64,000 bases of DNA, taken from Pseudomonas sp. AL03 (lineage in GTDB: Bacteria; Pseudomonadota; Gammaproteobacteria; Pseudomonadales; Pseudomonadaceae). The notes under the pieces were generated by a model. It did not search any database. It was given only the letters and a program-made list of their open reading frames with translations, and was not told where the DNA came from. Shown here in pieces: positions 16,930 through 24,109 of the stretch; position 1 is the first letter of the stretch; every line of letters begins with the position of its first letter. The stretch covers positions 186,001-250,000 of the forward strand of contig NZ_JASBRE010000005.1 of the NCBI RefSeq assembly GCF_029960815.1. Direction: 5' to 3'. The position numbers were made by a program, and so were the translations under genes.

Positions 16930-17475
16930 ATGAGCAGCCTGTCCGTTTACCACGTCTCAAGCCCTGACTTGCCCAACAAGGTGCTGACGCATTTCGAAGA
17001 CATCGCCTCGACTCTGGCCGAACAGGGCGTGCGTTTCGACCGTTGGCAAGCCACGGAGAAGATCCAGCCCGGCGCCAGCCACGAAGAAGTGATCGCCGCG
17101 TACCAGGAGCAAATCGACACGCTGATGACCGAGCGTGGTTACATCACCGTCGATGTGATCAGCCTGAACAGCGATCACCCGCAAAAAGCTGAATTGCGCG
17201 CCAGGTTCCTCGACGAACATCGCCATGGCGAAGACGAAGTACGGTTTTTCGTCGCCGGCCGTGGCTTGTTCACCCTGCACATCGACGATTACGTCTACGC
17301 GGTGCTTTGCGAGAAAAACGACCTGATCTCGGTCCCTGCCGGTACCCCTCACTGGTTTGACATGGGCGAGCATCCGCATTTCGTCGCGATCCGTCTGTTC
17401 AACAACGCCGAAGGCTGGGTGGCCAACTTCACCGGCGAAGACATTGCCAGCCGCTTCCCGCGTCTCGAGGACTGA
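16930..17475 (+). CDS. mtnD: Acireductone dioxygenase
   Basis: 181 residues, intact. Oxidises the acireductone of methionine salvage to the keto acid precursor of methionine plus formate (iron form) or to methylthiopropionate, CO and formate (nickel form). Metal ligands are visible in the cupin motif HRHGEDEVRFFVAGRGLF (two His and Glu) and the later VPAGTPHWFDMGEHPHF (His). Start ATG with AAGGAG upstream. It stands between the remnants of mtnB and mtnC, so its substrate would have to be made by enzymes encoded elsewhere. Confidence 0.93.
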   Translation: MSSLSVYHVSSPDLPNKVLTHFEDIASTLAEQGVRFDRWQATEKIQPGASHEEVIAAYQEQIDTLMTERGYITVDVISLNSDHPQKAELRARFLDEHRHGEDEVRFFVAGRGLFTLHIDDYVYAVLCEKNDLISVPAGTPHWFDMGEHPHFVAIRLFNNAEGWVANFTGEDIASRFPRLED

Positions 17476-17479
17476 GCCC

Positions 17480-17548
17480 ATGCCGGTCAAAGCGATTCTC
17501 ACCGATATCGAAGGGCGTATTACCCAAGCCATTGGTCATACTCTGTAG
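17480..17548 (+). pseudogene. mtnC: Enolase-phosphatase E1, truncated remnant
   Basis: Begins MPVKAILTDIEG, the exact kind of N-terminus of MtnC/MasA (HAD phosphatase DIEGTT motif), four bases after mtnD as in intact mtnD–mtnC operons. After 12 codons similarity stops; ten more codons (RITQAIGHTL) lead to a TAG that lies inside the REP-like repeat at 17544. A full MtnC has about 225 residues. The stop being part of the repeat suggests that a deletion ended at or near the REP element. Identification is by the first 12 residues plus position. Confidence 0.75.
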
Positions 17549-17635
17549 GAGCGAAGCTTGCTCGCGAAAGCGGTATATCAGGCAACAGCAATATGGAATG
17601 GCACACCGCTTTCGCGAGCAAGCTCTGCTCCTACA
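17544..17635. repeat. REP-like inverted pair ending the mtnC remnant
   Basis: Arms at 17544-17574 and 17605-17635, starting TGTAGGAGCGAAGCTTGCTC and ending GAGCAAGCTCTGCTCCTACA, with two or three mismatches and a 30-base spacer. Same family as 1-64 and 34534-34623. Confidence 0.88.
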
Positions 17636-17661
17636 GGGATTGCGCAACTCCACAAATAATT

Positions 17662-17692
17662 CAGGCCGTGAAGCGAAAGCTTTCACGGCCTG
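17662..17692 (-). terminator. Rho-independent terminator of the DUF3509 gene
   Basis: Eleven-base stem CAGGCCGTGAA / TTCACGGCCTG, loop 9, followed on the minus strand by AATTATTTG. Twenty-four bases past the stop at 17717. T run is weak but the stem is strong. Confidence 0.75.
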
Positions 17693-17716
17693 ATCGTTTA
17701 CAGCGTCGATACGGTT

Positions 17717-17995
17717 TTATACCGAGTGATAAGTCGGCAGGGCAAACCGCTGCTGGCTTTGCAGCATAGAGATCTGCGGCAGTTCGCTGGCCTGTTCGGC
17801 AATGTCACGGCGAATCGCGCTGATCACCCACGACAACTGATCACCGGCATGCAATTGCTGGTAGGAAATCGAACGTTTGAAGACTTTGCCGTCGGTGCTG
17901 CTCAAGGTCAGCAGAATCCCACCGTCGGGACGTGGCTGGGTGGTTACTTCGAAGTTGGAGAACAGGGACGAAAATTTTTCTTGGATCAGGTTCAT
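17717..17995 (-). CDS. DUF3509 protein
   Basis: 92 residues (MNLIQEKFSSLFSNFEVTTQ start). DUF3509 is a small Pseudomonas-specific family of unknown role; visible marks are the FEVTTQPRPDGGILLTLSS strand pair, VFKRSISYQQL and the Arg-rich helix SAIRRDIAEQ. No signal peptide or membrane span. ATG at 17995 has GGAG upstream; twelve more open codons before it are less likely. Divergent from fadD-like gene across 344 bases. Confidence 0.82.
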   Translation of the reverse strand: MNLIQEKFSSLFSNFEVTTQPRPDGGILLTLSSTDGKVFKRSISYQQLHAGDQLSWVISAIRRDIAEQASELPQISMLQSQQRFALPTYHSV

Positions 17996-18339
17996 GTCTA
18001 TCAGCTCCGTTAGCTCTTGAATGGCAAGCATGCAGAGGTAGTTGCAGTGATTGTGCCAGCACCTGATTTTTTAAAAATCCTTACATATCAATTAGTTAGT
18101 TTTTCAGTGTTTTTGCACTTTCGTGCAATCTGCATGAATGGCCATCGTGCATCCTGCATTTTGCGTGGTCGACATCGATTCGATGGAACCAATTGCCCAG
18201 CGCGAGCTCACGATTTCGAATGCCGCAGCCGTGGATACAAATCATTTCAAAAACCGCGTGTACAGCTCAGGAACCGCTGACGTATTTTCGGCCTCAATCA
18301 ACGCCGCCCGAACAATAAAAAGATCGACCGGGAGCAACC
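17996..18339. other. Divergent intergenic region with a TTGCAC/GTGCAA palindrome
   Basis: 344 bases between the DUF3509 gene and the acyl-CoA synthetase. No convincing gene. An AT-rich stretch at 18066-18115 could hold promoters, and TTGCAC-N4-GTGCAA at 18113-18128 is a palindrome that could be a regulator site. Nothing else recognised. Confidence 0.4.
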
Positions 18340-20178
18340 ATGAGCCGCACGCCGAACGACACGATTACCTGGGGCATGATGCTCCGCAAGCTGCCTTCCA
18401 TTGCCAGGGCCATTCCTCGAGTGGTGAAGGGCATGAAAGTTGCCAACGTCAAGGACCCGACCCAACCGTGTGGCCTGGGCTGGTGCTTCGAGCAAGCGAC
18501 GTTGCGCAATCCCGATGGCCCGGCATTGCTGCAGGGCGAGAGGGCGCTGACGTATGTTCAGGTCAACCAGTGGGCGAACCGCATCGCCCATCATCTGATT
18601 GCCCAAGGCATCCGCAAGGGCGATGGGGTGGCGATCTTTATCGAAAATCGCCCGGAACTGTTGGTGACGATTCTGGCGGTGGCCAAGGTCGGTGCGATCA
18701 GTGCCTTGCTCAATACCTCGCAAACCCGCGATACCCTGGCTCACAGCCTCAACCTGGTGGCACCCGCGGCGGTCATTGTCGGAGAAGAGCTGGTCCCGGC
18801 GTTTTCGGCGGTGCGCGAACGGGTGTCGATCGAGGCGGCGCGCACCTGGTTCGTCGCCGATCAAGACACCGTCACTCAACCGGGCATTGCGCCCGACGGG
18901 TTCATTGACCTGATGACGGCCAGTGCTGACGCTTCCAGCGACAATCCCGCCAGCAGCCAACAGATTTTCTTCGACGACCCTTGTTTCTATATCTACACCT
19001 CGGGCACCACCGGCTTGCCCAAGGCCGGGGTGTTCAAGCACGGCCGCTGGATGCGCAGCTGCGCAAGCTTCGGGCTGATCGCATTGGATATGCGCCCGGA
19101 AGATGTCGTCTATTGCACCTTGCCGCTCTATCACGCCACCGGGCTGTGCGTATGCTGGGGTTCAGCGATCAGTGGCGCCTCGGGCTTTGCCATTCGCCGC
19201 AAGTTCAGCGCCAGTCAATTCTGGAACGATGTGCGCCAGTACCGCGCGACCACCCTCGGTTACGTCGGCGAATTGTGCCGCTACCTCGTGGATCAACCGC
19301 CCAGTGTCGACGACAGCAAGCACGGCGTGACGAAGATGATTGGCAATGGCCTGCGCCCCGGCGCGTGGGGCGAGTTCAAGACGCGATTCGGGGTGAACCA
19401 TATCTGTGAGCTGTACGCCGCCAGCGACGGCAATATTGGTTTCACCAACATCCTGAACTTTGATAACACTGTCGGTTTTTCCCTGATGTCATGGGAGTTG
19501 GCGGCCTACGACCACGACAGCGGCGCACCGATTCGGGATGCCAAGGGCTTCATGCGCAAAGTCGCCAAAGGCGAGAAAGGGCTGTTGCTGGCGAAGATTG
19601 ACGATAAGGCACCGCTCGACGGTTACACCGATCCGCAAAAGACCGAAAAGGTTGTGCTCCACGACGTGTTCGAGAAGGGCGACCGCTACTTCAATACCGG
19701 TGACCTGCTGCGCAACATCGGTTTCGGTCACGCTCAGTTTGTTGACCGTTTGGGTGACACCTACCGCTGGAAGGGCGAAAACGTCTCGACCACCGAAGTC
19801 GAAAACATCCTTCTGCAACACCCGAATATTTCCGAGGCCGTGGCCTACGGTGTGGAGATCCAGAACACCAACGGGCGTGCCGGGATGGCGGCGATTACGC
19901 CGGCCGAGTCCCTGGCGACCCTGGATTTCAGTGAGTTGCTGGCTTTCGCCCGTGAGCAATTGCCCGCTTATGCGGTGCCTTTGTTCCTGCGAGTGAAAGT
20001 GAAAATGGAGACCACCGGGACGTTCAAATACCAGAAGACTCGCCTCAAGGATGAAGCCTTCGACCCCGGAAAAACCGGCGACGATCCAATCTATGCCTGG
20101 CTGCCGGGGACCCTGACTTATGTGCAGGTCACCGAGCAATTGCTGGCGGACATTCATGGCGGCGCTTTTCGTTATTGA
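18340..20178 (+). CDS. Long-chain acyl-CoA synthetase (FadD6/FATP-like)
   Basis: 612 residues. Activates long or very long fatty acids with ATP and CoA. ANL-superfamily motifs: YIYTSGTTGLPKAG (P-loop-like, about residue 218), YAASDGNIGFTN (A5-like), YFNTGDLL (adenine-binding Asp) and VDRLGDTYRWKGENVSTTEVE (hinge and CoA side), with the C-terminal KYQKTRLKDEAFDP. The YRWKGENVSTTEVE and FDP ends are typical of the FATP/very-long-chain branch, which is often named FadD6 in actinobacteria. The start ATG follows GGGAGCAACC. Stand-alone gene; no nearby beta-oxidation genes. Confidence 0.9.
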   Translation: MSRTPNDTITWGMMLRKLPSIARAIPRVVKGMKVANVKDPTQPCGLGWCFEQATLRNPDGPALLQGERALTYVQVNQWANRIAHHLIAQGIRKGDGVAIFIENRPELLVTILAVAKVGAISALLNTSQTRDTLAHSLNLVAPAAVIVGEELVPAFSAVRERVSIEAARTWFVADQDTVTQPGIAPDGFIDLMTASADASSDNPASSQQIFFDDPCFYIYTSGTTGLPKAGVFKHGRWMRSCASFGLIALDMRPEDVVYCTLPLYHATGLCVCWGSAISGASGFAIRRKFSASQFWNDVRQYRATTLGYVGELCRYLVDQPPSVDDSKHGVTKMIGNGLRPGAWGEFKTRFGVNHICELYAASDGNIGFTNILNFDNTVGFSLMSWELAAYDHDSGAPIRDAKGFMRKVAKGEKGLLLAKIDDKAPLDGYTDPQKTEKVVLHDVFEKGDRYFNTGDLLRNIGFGHAQFVDRLGDTYRWKGENVSTTEVENILLQHPNISEAVAYGVEIQNTNGRAGMAAITPAESLATLDFSELLAFAREQLPAYAVPLFLRVKVKMETTGTFKYQKTRLKDEAFDPGKTGDDPIYAWLPGTLTYVQVTEQLLADIHGGAFRY

Positions 20179-20289
20179 ATGCAGCGCTATTGAATGTGGC
20201 TATGGCGGTCCATGAGAAAAAAGAAGTGACAGCCTCGGAGCGGCTCGGGAAACTGTCGGCTTTGCGATTAACAGAAAGTGGAGTCCCCA

Positions 20290-20808
20290 ATGTCAGACCA
20301 AAGCCGCCAGATGACCCCCGAAGAAGCCGCTGAATTTGCCGAACAGGTATTCAACAAAGCGCGCGAGGGCGATGCGGCCATGATGGCTGCGCTATTGACC
20401 AAGGGCCTGCCGCCGAACCTGCGCAACCACAAGGGCGATACCTTGCTGATGCTGGCGGCGTACCACGGCCATGTGGAGACGGTAAAAGTCCTGCTCGAAC
20501 ACAAGGCCGACCCGGAAATCCGCAACGACAACGGCCAGAGCCCGATTGCCGGCGCGGCGTTCAAGGGTGATCTGGCGGTGGTCAAGGCACTGGTCGAAGG
20601 CGGCGCGCAAGTGGAAGGCTCGTCCTTCGATGGCCGTACCGCGCTGATGATGGCGGCGATGTTCAATCGCGTCGAAATCGTCGACTACCTGATCAGCAAA
20701 GGCGCCGACCCGAAAGCCAAGGACGCCAATGGTGTATCGGCGCTGGATGCCGCCAAGACGATGGGCGCGGTGGACACCACGGCGCAGCTTGAGAAATTGC
20801 TTGGCTGA
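20290..20808 (+). CDS. Ankyrin-repeat protein
   Basis: 172 residues with about four ankyrin repeats: NHKGDTLLMLAAYHGHVETV, NDNGQSPIAGAAFKGDLAVV, SFDGRTALMMAAMFNRVEIV and DANGVSALDAAKTMGA. The N-terminus is a helical lead (MSDQSRQMTPEEAAEFAEQV). No signal peptide, so cytoplasmic. Such small ankyrin proteins occur widely in pseudomonads, sometimes next to catalase or thioredoxin genes; here it stands alone after the acyl-CoA synthetase, 111 bases apart. The ATG at 20290 fits better than one four codons earlier. Partner unknown. Confidence 0.88.
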   Translation: MSDQSRQMTPEEAAEFAEQVFNKAREGDAAMMAALLTKGLPPNLRNHKGDTLLMLAAYHGHVETVKVLLEHKADPEIRNDNGQSPIAGAAFKGDLAVVKALVEGGAQVEGSSFDGRTALMMAAMFNRVEIVDYLISKGADPKAKDANGVSALDAAKTMGAVDTTAQLEKLLG

Positions 20809-20829
20809 TTTGCACCCTGTAGCCGCCGT

Positions 20830-20974
20830 GTAGCAGCTGTCGAGCTTGCGAGGCTGCGTTCGGCGGCGAAGCCGTCGTGAAATCAGGCGATGTGGTCTTT
20901 CAGGTAGATCGCGTGTGCAGGGTTTGCGACGGCTTCGCCGCCGAACGCAGCCTCGCAAGCTCGACAGCTGCTAC
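20830..20974. repeat. Perfect 47-base inverted repeat (GTAGCAGCTG family)
   Basis: Arms 20830-20876 and 20928-20974 are exact reverse complements over 47 bases, beginning GTAGCAGCTGTCGAGCTTGC, with a 51-base spacer. A second copy with 42-base arms and one mismatch lies at 45986-46118. It is placed between the convergent ankyrin and PstS–OmpA genes and could also act as a terminator for both. Confidence 0.92.
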
Positions 20975-20982
20975 ACACACCG

Positions 20983-22323
20983 TCAATACACCCAAACCTC
21001 AACTCGCCGATTCTTGATTCGCCCCTCATCCGCGCTATTGGCCGCCACTGGCATCTCGGCGCCAAAACCACGAATCTCGCGAAACACCACGCCGCTTTTC
21101 ACCAGTTCCCGCCGCACCGCCATGGCCCGCAGTTTCGACAGCAGATCGGCCCGGGCCGGATCACTCTTGGCGTCGCCAAACCCCACCAGCGTCACCTGCC
21201 GATTGGTTTTGTCACGCTGCTTTATATAGTCGAACACCCGCGACAGGTCCTGCCGGGCCTTGTTGTCGAGCGTCGCACTGCCTTCTTCGAAACGGAAATT
21301 CACTGACAATCGCTGGGCGTGACGGCTGAGCGCCTGATAACCCTCCGGCATCAACGCATTCGGCGTGACAGTCATGGCCTGGACGGTCTGGGCGATAAAA
21401 CCATTGGCGGCGACAATCGCCTGACCCTTGCTGCTTTGGGCGAACGCCACCAAGGCTTCGGCCCAGGGATTTTCCCCGTTGGGCGGCAGGTAAAAGAACA
21501 GCCGGCGGGACAACGGATAGTCTTCCGTGGCAATGAGGCTGTTGAGCGGCAACATGGCTTGGGATGGGCCATCGGCAATCGCCACGGCTTTGGCCTGACG
21601 CACATAAGGCAGGCCGATGAAGCCGATGCCTTGCGGGTCGAGGCTGACCGCGTCGGACAATTGCTCGCTGGATTCGAAACGTTTCGCAGCGCTACTCAGC
21701 GTTTTCCCACGACGGCTGAGGACCAATTCCTTGAACGTGTCGTAGGTGCCCGATTGGTCATCCCGCGCATAGAGATGAATCGTCCCACCGGTACCGCCGA
21801 GTTCTTCCCAGGTTTTCGCCTCGCCGCTGAAGATTCGCGCCAGTTGTTCGGTGTTCAGTTCACTCAACGGATTGTGCGGATGAAGGATGATCGCCAGGCC
21901 ATCGATGGCGATGACCTGCTCGGCGCCGGGGCTTTTAAAGTCGCCCAAGGGTTTGAGGTCCACCCGTTCGCTGTCCTTGATCGGGCGTGAGGAGGCGGCA
22001 AGATCGGCCGTGGCGGTTTTCAGGGCGGTGAAACCGGTGCTGGAACCGTGGGCCGCGACGTCCACCACGACCCGGCGGCCCTGAACGGTTTCGCCGACGA
22101 CGCGCAGTTCGTTGGCTGTGTCTGGGGCTTCGCTGTGAACCTTGAGCAGGCCCTGTTCGCGCATCAACCCCTCAACCAGCGCCGGCCCCAATGCCGCGCC
22201 GATGGTATTGGAGCCCTGGATGCGCAGCACCGGGCCGTGTTCGGGCGTCGGCAAATCGCCAGCCGAAGCCGTCCGCGGCAGCCAGGCGCACAGCATCAAC
22301 AGGAACAACACGCGCAGCGTCAT
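20983..22323 (-). CDS. PstS-like binding protein fused to an OmpA domain
   Basis: 446 residues. Signal peptide MTLRVLFLLMLCAWLPRTASA. Residues ~30-310 form a phosphate-binding-protein-like (PBP type 2) domain: LRIQGSNTIGAALGPALVEG, VVDVAAHGSSTGFTALKTAT, RDDQSGTYDTFKELVL. Residues ~330-446 are an OmpA/MotB peptidoglycan-binding domain: VNFRFEEGSATLDNKARQDL, LVGFGDAKSDPARADLLSKL, RGFGAEMPVAANSADEGRIK, NRRVEVWVY. So a periplasmic ligand-binding protein anchored to the cell wall. In OmpA-type domains the usual LSxxRA is LSKLRA here. Phosphate binding is likely by family but no Pst transporter genes are near. Confidence 0.88.
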   Translation of the reverse strand: MTLRVLFLLMLCAWLPRTASAGDLPTPEHGPVLRIQGSNTIGAALGPALVEGLMREQGLLKVHSEAPDTANELRVVGETVQGRRVVVDVAAHGSSTGFTALKTATADLAASSRPIKDSERVDLKPLGDFKSPGAEQVIAIDGLAIILHPHNPLSELNTEQLARIFSGEAKTWEELGGTGGTIHLYARDDQSGTYDTFKELVLSRRGKTLSSAAKRFESSEQLSDAVSLDPQGIGFIGLPYVRQAKAVAIADGPSQAMLPLNSLIATEDYPLSRRLFFYLPPNGENPWAEALVAFAQSSKGQAIVAANGFIAQTVQAMTVTPNALMPEGYQALSRHAQRLSVNFRFEEGSATLDNKARQDLSRVFDYIKQRDKTNRQVTLVGFGDAKSDPARADLLSKLRAMAVRRELVKSGVVFREIRGFGAEMPVAANSADEGRIKNRRVEVWVY

Positions 22324-22404
22324 ACCGGCACCTTATAAAGCCAAAGGGAGTGCCGGGAGAATAAGTCAGTAAGGTTTCTGAAAGATGACAGATCAAAAAG
22401 ATGA

Positions 22405-23217
22405 TCAGCTCAACTCAAGCCAGATCGGCGCGTGATCCGACGGTTTTTCCATCCCGCGCAGTTCGTAATCCACCCCCGCATCCTTCACGCGAGGCAACAA
22501 CCCGTGGGACGCCATGATCAAGTCAATCCGCAGCCCGCGCTTGGGCTCATCCTCAAAACCGCGGCTACGGTAGTCGAACCAGCTGAAACGATCGGTCACC
22601 TGCGGGTTCAAGTGACGGAAGCTGTCCACCAGGCCCCAGTTCTTCAAGCGGGCCATCCACTCGCGTTCTTCTGGCAGGAAGCTGCATTTTCCGGTTTTCA
22701 GCCAGCGCTTCATGTTGTCCGGGCCGATACCGATGTCGCAGTCTTGCGGGGAAATGTTCACGTCACCCATCACCACCACCGGCTGATCGTTGCTGAACTG
22801 GCTTTCCAGCAGTTGCTGCAGATCGCTGTAAAAACGTTCCTTGGCTGGGAACTTGGTGGGGTGATCGCGGCTTTCACCCTGTGGGAAATAGCCGTTCATG
22901 ATGGTCACCGGCACGCCATTGGCGTCGGAGAAAGTGCCCCAGATGAAGCGGCGCTGTGCATCTTCTTCATCGGTGGCGAAACCTTTGTGCAAGGCAATCG
23001 GTTCCTGACGCGAGAGCAGGGCGACGCCGTAGTGACCCTTTTGCCCGTGGAAATACACGTGATAACCCAGCGCCTGAACCTCAGCCAGCGGGAATTGGTC
23101 GTCGTGGACCTTGGTTTCCTGCAGTCCGATCACATCTGGCTGATGCTTTTCGATCAGCGCCGCCAGCTGATGGGGGCGAGCGCGCAGCCCGTTGATGTTG
23201 AAGGAGACGATCTTCAT
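22405..23217 (-). CDS. xthA: Exodeoxyribonuclease III
   Basis: 270 residues. AP endonuclease/3'-5' exonuclease of base-excision repair. Motifs: [14 protein letters not shown] (Asn), [14 protein letters not shown] (metal-binding Glu), [13 protein letters not shown] (Asp/Asn), [15 protein letters not shown], and the C-terminal [11 protein letters not shown] with the catalytic DH. The ATG at 23217 gives the standard length; thirteen upstream codons in frame are unlikely. No operon partner; 82 bases upstream of the PstS–OmpA gene on the same strand. Confidence 0.95.
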   Translation of the reverse strand: MKIVSFNINGLRARPHQLAALIEKHQPDVIGLQETKVHDDQFPLAEVQALGYHVYFHGQKGHYGVALLSRQEPIALHKGFATDEEDAQRRFIWGTFSDANGVPVTIMNGYFPQGESRDHPTKFPAKERFYSDLQQLLESQFSNDQPVVVMGDVNISPQDCDIGIGPDNMKRWLKTGKCSFLPEEREWMARLKNWGLVDSFRHLNPQVTDRFSWFDYRSRGFEDEPKRGLRIDLIMASHGLLPRVKDAGVDYELRGMEKPSDHAPIWLELS

Positions 23218-23393
23218 GGTCGGCAGTCCTGGCAAAAGGGCGATGCTAGCTGACATGTAGGAATGGGGCCAGCGTGGCAGTAGTCCGAATGCGCTGCTAA
23301 TGTCTGGGGGCGTGGGAACGATCGCGACTGCGCAAGGCTCGTACCAATAAGAACGAGGCCTTTTTGAGCCTCGCCCAGGGGAGATCTACCGTC

Positions 23394-24044
23394 ATGCCCG
23401 AAACCTCGACCGCCATCGCCGATATCCACATGCTCGACAACGGTTATTCCCGCGAAGCACGTTCGCTGTTGTACCAGGCTTACCGGCATGAGCCGACATT
23501 CGGCTACCTGTTCGAAGCGGAACGTCCCGGTTATGAACAGCGGGTCCGCGCCACCGTGCGTGAGCTGGTCAAACAACACTTTCTTCAGGACTTGCCGGCC
23601 ATCGGCCTGCTGGTCAACGACCGGTTGATCGGCATCGCGCTGATCGCGCCGCCGCAACGTCGCCTGGGCATCACCGAAAGTTGGGCCTGGCGTCTGCGCA
23701 TGGTGCTCAGCACCGGGTTTCGCTGCACCCGTCGCTATCTTGAGTATCACGATGCCGTAATGGCTTGCGTGCCGTCCGACTCGGTGCACGTGCTGCCGTT
23801 GCTGGGGGTTCATCCGCAATTCCAGGGCAAACACTTCGGCGAACAATTGCTGCAAGCGGTGCACAACTGGTGCGCGGTGGATGAGCACTCCGAGGGCGTG
23901 ATTCTCGATACCGGGAATCCTCGTTATCTGGATTTCTATAAGCGTCAGGGTTATGAGGAAATCGGTGAGGTCGCCGTAGGACCGATTCGCGAGCACGTGT
24001 TTTTCCACGCCAACCCGCAGGTGTTACAAACAGCAACGGCATAA
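23394..24044 (+). CDS. GNAT-family N-acetyltransferase
   Basis: 216 residues. Acetyl-CoA binding motif A is HVLPLLGVHPQFQGKHFGEQ (Q-x-x-G-x-G/A form slightly altered to QGKHFGE), with motif B DTGNPRYLDFYKRQGYEEIG. The N-terminal half (YRHEPTFGYLFEAERPGYEQ) is that of a large-GNAT subgroup common in proteobacteria. Substrate unknown. The ATG at 23394 has GGGGAGA upstream. Divergent from xthA across 176 bases. Confidence 0.85.
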   Translation: MPETSTAIADIHMLDNGYSREARSLLYQAYRHEPTFGYLFEAERPGYEQRVRATVRELVKQHFLQDLPAIGLLVNDRLIGIALIAPPQRRLGITESWAWRLRMVLSTGFRCTRRYLEYHDAVMACVPSDSVHVLPLLGVHPQFQGKHFGEQLLQAVHNWCAVDEHSEGVILDTGNPRYLDFYKRQGYEEIGEVAVGPIREHVFFHANPQVLQTATA

Positions 24045-24072
24045 AGGTAGAACTTTCACGGCACACTAGGCT

Positions 24073-24098
24073 CTATCACGCTCCCAAGCTCGTGATAG
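24073..24098. promoter_or_regulatory. Hairpin/palindrome upstream of tamA
   Basis: CTATCACG / CGTGATAG arms with a 10-base gap, 11 bases before the tamA start. It overlaps the expected 5' leader, so it could be a leader hairpin or an operator. Function not known. Confidence 0.4.
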
Positions 24099-24109
24099 CA
24101 TCCGCGCCT

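Noticed and set aside
20830..20974. Inverted repeats as insertion-sequence ends
   Set aside because: The 51-base spacer has no transposase and the same arms occur elsewhere with a similar short spacer, fitting a REP/BIME element.
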